From: Astrocystis sublimbata
Taxonomy: Eukaryota > Ascomycota > Sordariomycetes > Xylariales > Xylariaceae
Length of the DNA stretch: 64,000 bases
Direction: 5' to 3'
Assembly (NCBI GenBank): GCA_022453515.1
Contig: JAJNNY010000007.1
Span: 620,001 to 684,000, forward strand
The translations under genes were made by a program, and so were the position numbers. Below the pieces are notes generated by a model, which saw only the letters and a program-made list of their open reading frames with translations, was not told the origin of the DNA and did not search any database. Positions 10,766 through 21,404 of the stretch are shown piece by piece (position 1 is the stretch's first letter; each line of letters begins with the position of its first letter).

Positions 10766-12716
10766 TTTGCAGGGCTGTTGGGGTTTGTGGGGAAGGTTGG
10801 TAATGAGAGTTGTTGTAGATTGGTGTTTATCGATTCAAGGCTAGGCCTCTACCCTCCTCGGAACCCTGGGTGTGGGATGCCGATGACTCTTTATAGATAT
10901 AACGAAACATCAGACATTCGACCAACATCCGTCATCTTTCACCCGTTTGGTTCCATAAGTCTGGGCCTGTTGGGTAAGTATGGTGCAACAGTTCCCAATA
11001 TCCCATGACACGCGTCTACACCGCAAAAGACGACCCCTGGCGAGCGGTGAGAGGCCTTTCTTAGCGGCCGCCGGATCTGAATCCGGACACACTCTCAATG
11101 CCCAAATCTCCCTACGCCCCGCAGAGAGCCTATGAACAGACTGCGTTCCCTATTTCATGCACCTGTGTGGTATTCTTCCTGTTTCCACGTGCCAGCCAAC
11201 CTCTCTGCTCATTCTGCTGGCACTTGCCTATTGGCGAGGTGGGTATTCCCAGCCAGCTTGGCAAGATTCTTGATCTTGCCGATCTACTAATCAGGTATCG
11301 CAGCACCAGTCGAGCCAGTGACTTGTTCACGGCCAGTGGAACCTTCGCTCGAATCGGATGGATGCCCAACCTTTTAAAGTTAGCGGAGTCGTAGGATATA
11401 TGTTACATAAGCCTGGAGTCCCGTCCAACTTGTCGAGGTTGTCTCGTTTTGTTATCCAAGTCAGAATCCGGCTATCGCTCTATCATCACTCGAGAGTCTA
11501 CTGTACGGAGCACGTATATGCCACTTCGCGGCCCACCCTGCAATCCCCCTTGCTCCACGCTATACCAAACTTAGATAGACTATCCCAGCCTGCTCCAAGC
11601 ACTTCCTGGTTGTCCCTGGCGAGCTGGCGGGCCTGGTTGTTTTTTGTTTTGTTATTTTTAGCGCGGCGGTGAAAGCTGGTTGTTGCTGTTGTCAAGCGTC
11701 CCTTTTGGAAGGTTGGGTAAGTGGAATAGAGGCATTGGCTGGGGGACAGCAACCATCCATCTTGGTGTACGATACTCGATGCAGCTATGGGCCGCCGTGA
11801 CTATCAAGCGAATAGAGCGTTGACAACATAAGCTCTTCAGATTTACTTGATGGACTAGGTGTCACATTGCAACACCACACTCTGACTCACCAAGCTAGCT
11901 CACCGTGGCCCCGACGTCTTGCCTCGATCGAATCCCGACCGCCTTTGTCTTGCTGGATTTGAAGCACGAATCAACCTGCTCGTTCAGTAACATTGCGAAT
12001 ACTTTCCAACCAGATAAGGGGGTTTCCCTGGAGCCTTTTATCGTTGATCAATCCCAGCTGGCATAAGGAGCACGAGACTTCATTGAGTATGTCGGCCCGA
12101 TATGTCAACGCATTCACCATACTTGGTCACGTAGCTACCATAACGTAATGAATATAACGAAAGCCTAAATTTTTGTGTTAAAAAGAACAGCATGAATTAA
12201 ATGCACTGTGTATTTGAAAGTTTGATTTGACAGTGTGTCTTGAGGCCATCGCTGTTCAGATTTGCTCGACTACCTAATTATTTGCGTTCCCTCTTGACGT
12301 ACTATCTGGTATCAGGTTTAACCACAAAACGTATGCTCACTCTGTTAGCCCCAAGATACAATGCCTTTGTTCAGTGAATGCACGACTAGAGTAAGCCGAT
12401 TAATCATCTTTTCCCTCATCAGCCGCTATTGTCATGATGGAGGGCAACGGGAGGGGAATAGTGCGGCCAAGATGTCTGGCTCTCGCCTGTTCCTTGACGT
12501 GGAAGGGTAAGGAAGATGAAATAAACACTTAGAGCCTGCTGACTGTACTCTGATGGTGGTGGTTTTGACTTCCAAGACTTTGAATAAGATCGTAATTGAT
12601 AACTGGACGTACTAGTGCTATACACTATAATCACTCACAAATTCCATACGTTCGACACGTACTGTAGCAGAGCAGAGCTTGAAACCTCTCAACAGGAAGC
12701 GAAATGATTAGGTTTC
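10766..12716. other. Intergenic, no supported gene
   Basis: About 1.95 kb without a credible gene. It contains two CCTGGCGAGC-type dispersed motifs (11036-11046 and 11615-11627). It also contains GGATCTGAATCCGGACA at 11073-11089, nearly identical to the 17-bp inverted-repeat arms found at 25219 and 25446. The segment 12130-12330 is comparatively AT-rich. Short frames on both strands lack domains. Confidence 0.55.
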
Positions 12717-13877
12717 TCATAGCGTATCTTGTTGCTTCACATTCACTAGTATCTTCCCTACGGTTCTTCCCGTCGCAGACATCTCGAAAGCCTTCGTGCG
12801 GTGAGTGAGGGAACTAAACATGATTAGGGAGAATGCGACTGACCTTCATGGCATCATCCATCACGAAGACCGAGTGAATAGGCAACTCTTTTACGTGACC
12901 TCTTTCGAACAAGTTCACTACTTCTTGAGCAGCGGATCCTGATGGAGTGCTGAAAACACTCGAGTAGGTTCGAGGTGTTCCTCCAAGGAGAACCGGCCAG
13001 TGATTAAACTTGAATTGGAAGATGAATCCCAAAGGACCCTTTTCAATACTGTGGAATATTCCATCGACCTTGAGATATGCCGGAGATTGATAGTACAGCG
13101 TATTGTCACCTACGCAGTCGATGATGGCGTCAAAAGGCTTGGTTTTGGCCGGTGCAACGAGGGCCGAAAGATAGTCGTAGAGGTTCTCATGGGCTGTATA
13201 GTCTACGACCTGTGATTGTATGCAGTGTTAGAAACGAAGGTATATGTACGAGAAAGATTTTAGGACATAGTCTTTTGTTATCGTAATATACGCACCTCCT
13301 GAGCACCTAGATTGCGGACTAGTGACACGTTCTTGGAGGAGCACACACCGGTAACGTGCACCCCCTTTGCGCAGAGCATCTGAGTCAAGACACAGCCCAC
13401 TCCACCACTCGCGCCGTTGAGTAGCACCTTGTCACCCTTTTGCAGGTTGGCAGCACGCATCACTGCGATACTTGTCTGTCCGACAATGCCCAGGAGGCCT
13501 GCTGCAACACGCTCATCAAGGTCTTTGGGCTTTTCCGCAACAGCTTGTGCTGGGACAACTAGGTATTCGGCTAGTGAACCAACACCACGTATAATATTAG
13601 GCATAGGTATGGTGCCCGCAACGATCATTCCGCAGCGCATGTCAGGGGTAGATGGCCCAACCTCAACGACTTCTCCCGCAAAATCCATGCCAGCAATTGC
13701 TGTCTTCCTGAATGGAATCGGCTTCACAATCATCTTAGCGTCGCCGGGGTTGATGGACACATAGGAGATTCTAATCATGATCTCTCCAGCTTTGGGTGGC
13801 GAGGGAGTAGGCCAGTCGGTTTCGAGTTTGAGGACGTGGTTAACATGTCCAGCCCCGGAGGCAATCCAAGCCTTCAT
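12717..13877 (-). CDS. Zinc-free MDR oxidoreductase (quinone-oxidoreductase-like), 340 aa
   Basis: Exons on the minus strand are 13877-13296, 13209-12844 and 12791-12717. Introns are 86 and 52 nt, with GTGCGT and GTCAGT donors. The N-terminal GroES-like part has ISYVSINPGDAKM and GMDFAGEVVEVG, where alcohol dehydrogenases would carry GHE with zinc ligands. The Rossmann part has LLNGASGGVG at about 152-161. Lack of catalytic zinc ligands places it with quinone oxidoreductase or enoyl-reductase-like MDR enzymes that use NADPH. The third exon restores the normal family C-terminus and length. An in-frame ATG ten codons upstream (13907) also has good context and cannot be excluded. It is divergent from the Zn2Cys6 gene 528 bp away, suggesting joint regulation. 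Confidence 0.88.
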
Positions 13878-14405
13878 CTTATGCGGGACTTGGTTTTGAT
13901 TGCGCATCTTGAGAAACTCGAAATTATTGCGTTGGATGGAGAATGAGTAGCCATGACCGAAATGACAGCCCGAGTTGCTGAGCAGGTCCTTTTTATACCC
14001 CTGAGAAATAAGGATCAAGCAGTGGAAGAAACTGCCGAATTCAGCACTTCATAGGTACCTGTACCTAGTCGGCGATTTGTTGACACGAGCAAGAATGAAA
14101 AGTGGTGCATAATAGCGTCAATTTTGACATGTCTGTCGACGCAGCAAGGGGGCATGATTTCAAAGCCGCAGAGGGTGAGATGAATAAACGATCTGTAGAT
14201 GAACTTCCACTGCTGAGTTTAGCAGTGGGATCCGCATGCCGACCAAAAAGCGTAAGTAGATCCGCATCGTGCTGACCAAAAGACATTCGAAATCATGGGG
14301 CGAGTAGCTCGTCTAGGCCTAGCGTGTCTGATCGCTCCTACTGCTGAAATGTTGTTCGCTGAAATGGATGATGTCCAAATACATTTTCACAAGATACAAT
14401 ACACC
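13878..14405. promoter_or_regulatory. Divergent promoter, MDR enzyme / Zn2Cys6 regulator
   Basis: This 528-bp interval separates the two start codons. Close to the regulator gene it holds a direct repeat: GATCCGCAT plus a 3-nt spacer plus GACCAAAA at 14229-14248, and GATCCGCAT plus a 6-nt spacer plus GACCAAAA at 14259-14281. Repeated bipartite words in the promoter of a zinc-cluster regulator are plausible operator sites for autoregulation or for controlling the divergent enzyme. This is inference from position and repetition only. Confidence 0.4.
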
Positions 14406-16245
14406 ATGGCGGGAAACGACGAATGTGCTGCAATAGTGATGGATGGACAGCGCCGCCATACACGTACACGAAGAGGTTGCGAGCGTTGCCGCAAGCAGCG
14501 GCGAAAATGTGAGCCTAACATCCATCGATGGTAATTGAGTTGAATCAATAATGGGACCTCGTAACTAACACAATGTGGTGTTCCAAGGCGATGAAGAAAA
14601 ACCGAGGTGTAGGCGTTGTGTTAATGCTGGCGCTGATGCCTCGTGCAAATATGTCCTGCATCTGTCTTTCAAGGATAAAAATTCTCGGACATTGCCAGAT
14701 GGCGCCCGTCCAAAATCACTTCGTCCTTCAGTGTATCCCAACGAGTATCCCACTATAAAGGCATATATCTCAGTTTATACTCACGCAATAAGTGGCTGAA
14801 GGGCTGACTTGTTGATGTTTAGTTCATTGCCGATGAAAGTTCTGGGGGTACAGAACCCCCTGAGGTTGCTGCTACTTCCAGTGAAAGTAAACCCGAACAA
14901 CGTTCATATAAGGCATCTCAAAGTCTCCTTGTTTGCCCCGTTGAACCCAGCACGCTCTCAATTACTGAGCTTGAGTTGATGAAGCACTACATTCACCGCG
15001 TTGCTCCCTGGGTAAGTGGTGATTACCGGCTCCGTTTTCCATGCCCACTCCGCCTTACGCTCAAGCTTCCGCGTGTTTCTAGTTAGATGTCTACGATCAA
15101 AATGAGACATTCGGCCACATTGTGCCCAAGATGGCTATGAACTCACCTTGCGTACTTGAAGTATTGCTTCAGCTCACTGCCGTATTTTCCCACCGCCCAC
15201 CAGAGAGTGTAACACGCCGGGGTGCGGGAATGATCCACCTCAAAGCCATGTCCAACCCCCCAGAATCACCAGCATCGGCTCTTCAGATGATGGCCTGTTT
15301 CGTCCTCGCCAGGGCATTACTGTTCGTTGATTCCATTCCGGCCACATGGGAGCGTAATTTCCATGGAAGTGGCGCGTTCTTTTACTTCAACAAGTTCGAG
15401 TTCATCGAGACAGCCCAGCAGCAAATGTGGGCCGCCTTTGTCACGCTCATACTACGACTAGGTACGTAGATACTCGATGTTATCGAATCAGCGCGACTGT
15501 GAAATTTACGAGATGGTGTATGTCAACTAATCAGGACTGGGACTATCAAGAGATCGCATATCATCTTATGAACGAAATGGCGCCACTCAGTAGTCGTGAA
15601 CTCCCCAGTCAGTTGCAGGCTCTCAGAGGAATCGCTGCTGCAGATAGCAACTCCCAGGAAATCTTGAGCGCCTCCCTCCAGTGCTTAGGGCTTCTAACGG
15701 ATATAATAAGCTTCATATTCCCGATACCTCAGATGGACAATGAGGTGGGGAAACTGGCCTCGGCACGCGCTGTTCAACAAGATGCTTGGAAAGGGCATTT
15801 TGACAGACTGCAAAAATGGCATACAAGTCGTCCCTCCGATCTTGAGCCACTGGTAGAATCCGAGAATACCGAAGATCCTTTTCCTATCGTTATATTTACG
15901 AATGGAGCTGGCATCTCCTCTAATATCGTGTACCATGTGGCTATGTTCATTCTGCTGAGCAACAAACCACAGTTGGATTACGTTGGCGACAATGACGTAC
16001 CTCAAATGTTGCCAGAATGGCATGCATATCGCATATGTGGAATTGCATTTCACAGTGAGCCGGAGTGCACTAATTGCTGGGATCCTGTTACAATAGCGGC
16101 GTTCGCACTCGCGGCACGCCGAATGAAGCATCATCTTCTCCAACGAGATGTACTCGGTATTCTTGATCGGTTAAAGGCCGTAGGTTGGCATATCGACGGC
16201 CTTGTCGATAGGATCCGAAGTGAATGGAGGCTTACTAGCCAGTAA
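14406..16245 (+). CDS. Zn2Cys6 fungal transcription factor, 516 aa, five exons
   Basis: Exons: 14406-14508, 14588-14772, 14823-15011, 15083-15461 and 15551-16245. Introns are 79, 50, 71 and 89 nt. The zinc cluster is split by the first intron after its third cysteine. Joined, the cysteines fall at residues 25, 28, 35, 42, 45 and 54 (CX2CX6CX6CX2CX8C), preceded by a basic RRHTRTRRG arm. This is the canonical fungal binuclear cluster. The rest (for example the LELMKHYIHRVAPW region and a long helical C-terminus) fits the Fungal_trans_2-type regulatory domain. The ATG at 14406 has an ideal ACACCATGG context; upstream in-frame ATGs exist. The second donor is a weak GTTTAT, chosen because only it preserves frame. 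Probable nuclear pathway-specific regulator, perhaps of the divergent MDR gene. Confidence 0.87.
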
Positions 16246-17013
16246 TTAATGAGATCTTAAGATTCACCTGATTATCGAACTATGCAAGTTGCAACAAAGA
16301 AGGTTCCTTACGACGCTCTCCACCAACGGCCAGATATCAGCCATAGGCTTTCGTACCCCCATTTGTGCTTTATGTACACAATCACCGCATCATGCCTGAG
16401 TAAGATAGATGGCATACTGTAAGTGTGCCCATTTCATCGCTGGAACACGATGGGAAGCTTCCCTTGCTATCTGTGACACCGTAGCTTACTCGCGTTCTCA
16501 TGCGCGGTCCGAATGTTGGTAGACTGACTGCAGTGTTTGGACCGCATACCAGAATTTCTTTGGGGAGATCGTCAGAGCCCTACGCCCACGAGCAGAGTCT
16601 CGACGTATCACACCTTCTCTCTACAGGAGAATTGTAGAAAGGGCAACTAACATTGCAGGTTTGGTCCGCGGTGTCACCGAGATCCCCAGAGCTCCGAATT
16701 TTTTCTTGTCGTTCTATGCGTATAAGTAGCACCACGAGGGCAGACCTCCATGAGGAAGTTTTCCCGAATTCGAGATGCACCCCGCTGAGACTCGGATTCA
16801 CAAGGGGGAAACGTGGCGGGTCTGGCCAAACGCCGTGGGAGCGCAAGTTTCGAGTGTCGATGGTAAGCATCGTTTTGTGGTACATGGTAGATGCATTTTT
16901 TTCGACAATCTTTGCTTCCATCATGCGAGTAATGTGAGCAAACGTAGGCCGTCTGTAAGCGCATAGTAAAGATACAGACGAAGTTGTACATGGAATCGAT
17001 GTCGGTGCTGCTA
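16246..17013. other. Convergent intergenic region
   Basis: This 768-bp gap lies between the 3' ends of the Zn2Cys6 gene and fmc1. A minus-strand frame (about 16580-17017) and overlapping plus-strand frames exist, but their sequences lack domains and mirror one another. It should contain both terminators; I see no further structure. Confidence 0.5.
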
Positions 17014-17346
17014 TCAAGCCTGGTGGCTGCCACTGCCACTGCCGTATTCTTTGGGAAGATCCATGCCAACTCTCCGCGCGCTCAGTCGTATGCGCTCTTC
17101 GTCGTCCATGTTCATGCCGGGGTTGTAGCGTTCCAGTAAGGTGGTGTATTGGCGTTGGGCCTTCAGATAGTGCATCAACTGCTCGGCCTGGCCAAGGGTG
17201 TTGCTTTTCGGGGCATCACGGGAGGCGGAGAAGCTTTGGCGTAGATTCTCATGCACGGGCGATCTGGAACTCGACACAAGAGGCCGAGGCGGCAACTCTC
17301 GTAGCAGAGAGCGATATATGGATCGTAGTCGTGCTGGCTGCGCCAT
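17014..17346 (-). CDS. fmc1: F1-ATPase assembly factor Fmc1, 110 aa
   Basis: Single minus-strand exon. The start at 17346 gives MAQPARLRSIYRSLLREL, the first helix typical of the LYR-like Fmc1 family; a frame-open ATG six codons earlier gives a non-conserved extension. The middle contains AEQLMHYLKAQRQYTTLLERYNPG-like sequence (from about residue 55) and then RIRLSARRVGMDLP, both characteristic of Fmc1. In yeast Fmc1 acts in the mitochondrial matrix with Atp12 in assembling the F1 sector of ATP synthase, especially at high temperature. Length is normal. The gene is divergent from another mitochondrial gene (the EngB-type GTPase) 499 bp away. Confidence 0.88.
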   Translation of the reverse strand: MAQPARLRSIYRSLLRELPPRPLVSSSRSPVHENLRQSFSASRDAPKSNTLGQAEQLMHYLKAQRQYTTLLERYNPGMNMDDEERIRLSARRVGMDLPKEYGSGSGSHQA

Positions 17347-17845
17347 GGTGGGTGGTCTTGGCACGAGATGAAGAATGGAAGATTGGGGGGGGGTACCTGG
17401 GCGAGCTGAGATGGTTTGCGATGCTTGGCCCCGTCCGGCCAGTGGAGCATGTACAGTACTCGTACAGTGCGATGCATACTATGCTCGTCTCAAACTGGCA
17501 CCCCAGGCAGGATAAGATTAGATAAGATTAGATAAGATGAGCTAAGGTCTGCCGGCAATGGGCATTGGGTCGTAGATTGGATGCCCATGGCTGCACGACT
17601 TTAGGTACCTACCAGGTAATCTACACCCTTCGTACAATCGCTTTTCCTTCCACACAGCTTCTGCACTGCGCCCCTCGCTCGAACAGACACCTGCGGAGAA
17701 CGAACCGTTTTCTGCCGACGTGCGACTCCACGATGCTTTGCATACATGTGATCTGATAATTAGATCTTTAATCGGATCTAGCCTCTCTGCTGTACGATGC
17801 AGTCGAGATAGCGGATAGCGCCCCTCGCCCCTCACCCCTCGCAAG
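17347..17845. promoter_or_regulatory. Divergent promoter, fmc1 / EngB-type GTPase
   Basis: The 499-bp shared upstream region of two mitochondrial genes. It includes a CCTGGGCGAGCTGAG-like copy of the dispersed motif near 17397-17410 and a G-run near 17384. The most obvious element is the three-copy GATAAGATTA array listed separately. Confidence 0.5.
17511..17540 (+). repeat. Three tandem GATAAGATTA decamers (GATA-factor sites)
   Basis: Three perfect or near-perfect 10-bp units (the last ends GATGA) give three GATAAG words in the same orientation with exact 10-bp phasing, about one helical turn. GATAAG is the consensus for fungal GATA factors such as AreA/Nit2 and SreA. The array lies between the divergent starts of fmc1 and the GTPase gene. 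Binding is inferred; a simple tandem duplication without function is the alternative. Confidence 0.6.
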
Positions 17846-19651
17846 ATGACGCCCGCGACGACACTCTCGCTCAAGGCCCTCCTCGCCATGCCCACAGCCC
17901 TCCGGCCTGTGCTACTCGCATGCGCATTCGCATCCTCATCCGCATCCGTATCTTCAAGACGATCCTTCGCCACCACCGCCACATGCGCAGCCTCATCCAA
18001 GCGGCCGAGTGTCGCAGCCCTCGTGATCCCCGAGTTCACGACGTCCGCCATTACCGAGCTCGCCCCTGGGGACCTGCTGACCACGTCGTCGTTGATCTCC
18101 GCTCCCGGTAAGCCCGTCGAGGACGAGCTGACCCAGCTCTTCACCAAGAACCCCGCCGACTTCATCTACGCCGAGTCCGACTTTTACAAGCTGCGGAAGA
18201 ACACGCGCGTTCCCGAGGTCTGTGTCCTGGGCCGCTCCAATGTCGGCAAGTCCTCCTTCGTCAACGCCCTCGCCAACCGTCCCACCAACGCCCTCGCCCA
18301 CGTGAGCACCAAAGCCGGCAAGACGAGGTCTATCAACACCTACGGCTTCGGCCCCGCCCCCTCCGTCCAATGGCTCCAGGCCACGAGCCCCGCGAAGAAG
18401 GACGAGGACATCCCCGCCCACACCTTCTATCTCGTCGACATGCCTGGCTACGGCCATGCCTCGCTCCAAGAATGGGGGAGGAACATCTCCTTGTACCTGA
18501 CCAAGAGGACTTTCGTGAAGGGTGCCATTGTCCTGATTGATGCCGAAGTGGGCCCCAAGGACTCGGATTTTCACCTGCTTCAGGTCCTCAACGACGCGCA
18601 GCTGAAGACGGCCATTGTCATGACCAAGGCAGACAAGGCCAGGAAGGGCTTGGTCGGGCTGCGCGAGACGTGCACCAAGATATGGGAAGGAATCAGGGCC
18701 ATCGAAGCCCGAACAACCGAGGGCCGTTGGCTGTGGGAGAGAGACATATACGTCACTGCTGTCGGTGCGAAGGACTCTGCCGTGGCAAGGTCCACGTTGA
18801 CCACCGCGAGGCTAGCCGTGGCTCGATTGGCCGGCCTTGTGAGAGACAAGCGGCTCAGTGCGGAGAAGAACACGCGGTGGGCGGGGAAGACGGTATCATT
18901 CGATGACCTGGACCTGCAGTATGTCCCTGGCCCAAGTAGCGGCTCCACGACGAATACAGTTGTTGTCAAATCGGCCCAGCCGGCGCTGGACATATCCCCT
19001 CCCCCCAAGGCCCCCAAGGCCGCCCCTGTGGTACCCGGTTCCGACTCTCAGTTCGCCACTCTCGAACAAGCAGCAGCACCACAGCGCGGCAGCAGTCCAA
19101 CAACCGGCTACACCACCACGCGGCCCAAATCTCGACTTCAGTCACGGCGCCCGCGCATGCCACAAGCCCGCACATTCCACAGCAACCCAGTCCGATCCCT
19201 TGACCAAGGCTCCGGCAAACCTACATCCGAAGAACTGCGTGTGATAATCGATGATTTCATCAAGACATTGAAAGCCGACAGCGCCCGTGATCAAGTGCGT
19301 CGCCTACAACAGCAGCGCGAGCGGTATCCACCAAAACTGTTCAAGACGACTCTTAAGAAGCAGCAGGAGCGACAGGCGAAGAGACTGCAGCAACAGTATC
19401 CCGAGCAAACGGATCGGACACGTGCTGTCTTCGATCGACGACTCGAGCTTGAGGAGAACAAGCGCCTGAGAATGGACAACAGAGAGAAGCACGTGAGGGC
19501 AGCGGTCGAGGATGATTGGCCCGCGACCGAGCATGTCAAACAGCAGAATGATTTCAACCAGGCTCTCGATCCAGATGAGTTCGAAGCTGCGTTTGCGGAA
19601 TCCACGGGGTTCGAAGATACCAAGCAGAGCAGGAGGAGATCGAAGAGATGA
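17846..19651 (+). CDS. EngB/YsxC-type mitochondrial GTPase with long C-terminal extension, 601 aa
   Basis: Single exon. The Ser/Arg/Ala-rich N-terminus up to about residue 60 looks like a mitochondrial presequence. The GTPase core shows G1 GRSNVGKS (129-136), the EngB-typical KAGKTRSINTY switch region, G3 DMPGYG (198-203) and G4 TKAD (260-263). This is the TrmE-Era-EngA-YihA class; bacterial EngB aids large-ribosomal-subunit assembly, and the yeast relative Mrx8 is mitochondrial. Beyond about residue 350 lies a 250-residue extension absent from bacterial proteins: a Pro/Ser-rich linker, then ARTFHSNPVRS (441-451), which itself looks like a mitochondrial targeting site, then a highly charged helical tail ending in basic residues. 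It may be a fusion or a lineage extension. Confidence 0.85.
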   Translation: MTPATTLSLKALLAMPTALRPVLLACAFASSSASVSSRRSFATTATCAASSKRPSVAALVIPEFTTSAITELAPGDLLTTSSLISAPGKPVEDELTQLFTKNPADFIYAESDFYKLRKNTRVPEVCVLGRSNVGKSSFVNALANRPTNALAHVSTKAGKTRSINTYGFGPAPSVQWLQATSPAKKDEDIPAHTFYLVDMPGYGHASLQEWGRNISLYLTKRTFVKGAIVLIDAEVGPKDSDFHLLQVLNDAQLKTAIVMTKADKARKGLVGLRETCTKIWEGIRAIEARTTEGRWLWERDIYVTAVGAKDSAVARSTLTTARLAVARLAGLVRDKRLSAEKNTRWAGKTVSFDDLDLQYVPGPSSGSTTNTVVVKSAQPALDISPPPKAPKAAPVVPGSDSQFATLEQAAAPQRGSSPTTGYTTTRPKSRLQSRRPRMPQARTFHSNPVRSLDQGSGKPTSEELRVIIDDFIKTLKADSARDQVRRLQQQRERYPPKLFKTTLKKQQERQAKRLQQQYPEQTDRTRAVFDRRLELEENKRLRMDNREKHVRAAVEDDWPATEHVKQQNDFNQALDPDEFEAAFAESTGFEDTKQSRRRSKR

Positions 19652-19965
19652 TGGTATATTATAGTCCGTAAAGCACCCATGACATGAACTTATCAACAGG
19701 TTCGCTTAGCGAGAGACATGAGACGACCATTTCCTTGCAGAGTAGAGACGCCAGGTCAGCTCTACCAGAGAAGACTCTGCGTTGTTGTATTTGCAGTATG
19801 TAACATTTTGGAAACGCAATCATGCCGCCTACAAGTATGACTCAAAACGAATACCAGCTGTCCCAATACAAAATTTCCCGATATTCTATTATTCAATGAT
19901 ATCCGTAATGACAGTATATACAAGGCCAGTAGACCACCCGGTTTTATATCTAGTTCATTCCCACA
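19652..19965. other. Convergent intergenic region
   Basis: A 314-bp AT-leaning gap between the 3' ends of the GTPase gene and swf1. No coding or repeat feature seen; it presumably contains both polyadenylation regions. Confidence 0.5.
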
Positions 19966-21404
19966 TCAAGCTTTTGATTTCCTATTTCTCTTGCCTCTTT
20001 CTAAATCCGCGGGCTGCGCGTCGGCCCTAAATGAATGGTTCGGGACAAATACATCAACCAAATTATCCCAGAACCCAATGTCATAGATGTTTTCAATATC
20101 TCGCAGGTGCCATACCCTCTCCCAATGTCCCTCGCCGGGAAGTGACTTGTCGTTCCGCGGTGGTTCCCCATCCGTGGTGCGTACGAGAATCTGAGCCGGC
20201 TCGACGGGCCATCTAGACCAGCTCGCCTCGAACCTAGGGTGACGGGTCCGCTGCAAGGGCAGGCGGCGGCGGAACGCAACACCGTCGTCCATCTCGGCCT
20301 GCCAATCCTGCCACTTCATGCTCTCGTTGGTTGTTGTCCCGCAGTAGATCAGGTACACATGGTATCCTAGCAGGCCCCATACTAAAGGAGAGGTCATGAC
20401 GACCAGGAGGGTGACGGAGCCGACCCCCACGTCGGACTGAATTCCGTAAGTAAGCAGAATGAAGTAATGTTGCCACGACTGTTGCGGATGTTTCCACAGG
20501 GAGAATACGCTGCTCCGGGCTCGCGCGTTCTCCGATATCATGCGCAATCCTAGCACGCCGCCGTACGTCGTCAGCAGCGCCGTAGAGAGGAGAAGCAAAA
20601 GGAACCAGTGCTGGTTTCCGTAGCCGACGCAATTATTAATAAAAACGCAGTGATGATCCAGCTTGGCGACGCACCGCTTACACACCACGCAGTGTTTTGA
20701 GCGAGGCGGTTTAAGAGTGTGGCATGTCCGACAATCCTGTCCTGGGTGAAAGAGCGTGAAGTCGTAGGGATAGAGCGAAAGGTACCTCGCTTGCGTCGCG
20801 GGTGTCACGACGCCTGGGTCACTGAAGGCGGCCAGGTACAAGAATACGTAAGGCAGGATGATGGCGATGCTACCTGCGACTTTGTGAAAGCGGCTCAAAC
20901 GCGGCCATGCGCCAGGCAGGTAGAGAATCTCGCCGACAGATAGCAGCAGGATGTAGAATATCAGTACGGTCGGGTGCCGGCCATACCAAACATTGTATCC
21001 GAAGGTGCCGGCGGAGGCGGTGATGCGACCCCCGGTGAGGGTGCGGTCGACCGCCAAGATCCCGTTAGGAATATAAACCCATATTGCGCGATGCAGCCAC
21101 GCTATGGGAGTGTGCCTTCGAAGATGAAGTCAGTGAGGCCCTTCCAATCAAATATCAATGCTGGCACATGCGGCCTACGGCTTCTGCGGCTCGTGAGGGG
21201 GTCGGCTCCCGTTGCAGCCATGGGCACCAGTTACCTTGATCTCAGACACACATACACATGTGAATAAACAAAGCAGATCGTAGGGCAGTCAAAGGAGAAA
21301 TGATGGCGTACTTACCGTAGCGCCGGAAGCCGACCAAAAAAGGCGACAAATGTCATGAACGAGATAGCCAACACAAACAGGGCTACATTCGCGAGGAGCC
21401 CCAT
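19966..21404 (-). CDS. swf1: Palmitoyltransferase Swf1 (DHHC protein), 412 aa
   Basis: Minus-strand exons 21404-21316 and 21115-19966, with a 200-nt intron (GTAAGT donor, CACTGAC branch, CGAAG acceptor). Exon 1 encodes a hydrophobic N-terminal anchor ending FFGRLPALR, followed across the junction by TPIAWLHRAIWVYIPNG, a signature of Swf1. The Cys-rich domain runs CRTCHTLKPPRSKHC...CKRC, then DHHCVFINNCVGYGN with DHHC at about residues 183-186. Four or more membrane segments flank it. Swf1 in yeast palmitoylates transmembrane-proximal cysteines of SNAREs such as Tlg1 and Snc1 at the ER. The cytosolic C-terminal tail ends in a basic RKSKA. Frame stays open upstream of the ATG through a repeated codon stretch, but the short start matches the family. 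Confidence 0.92.

Noticed and set aside
15530..15534. ATCAG as the acceptor of the fourth intron in the Zn2Cys6 gene
   Set aside because: It is only a few bases from the CTAAT branch site and is out of phase; the CAAG acceptor at 15549-15550 fits both distance and frame.
16580..17017. 145-codon minus-strand frame after fmc1
   Set aside because: No recognisable domain; lies in the 3' intergenic region where plus-strand frames are also open.
17993..18574. 193-codon antisense frame inside the GTPase gene
   Set aside because: Mirror of a strongly biased coding frame; the sense strand has all GTPase motifs.
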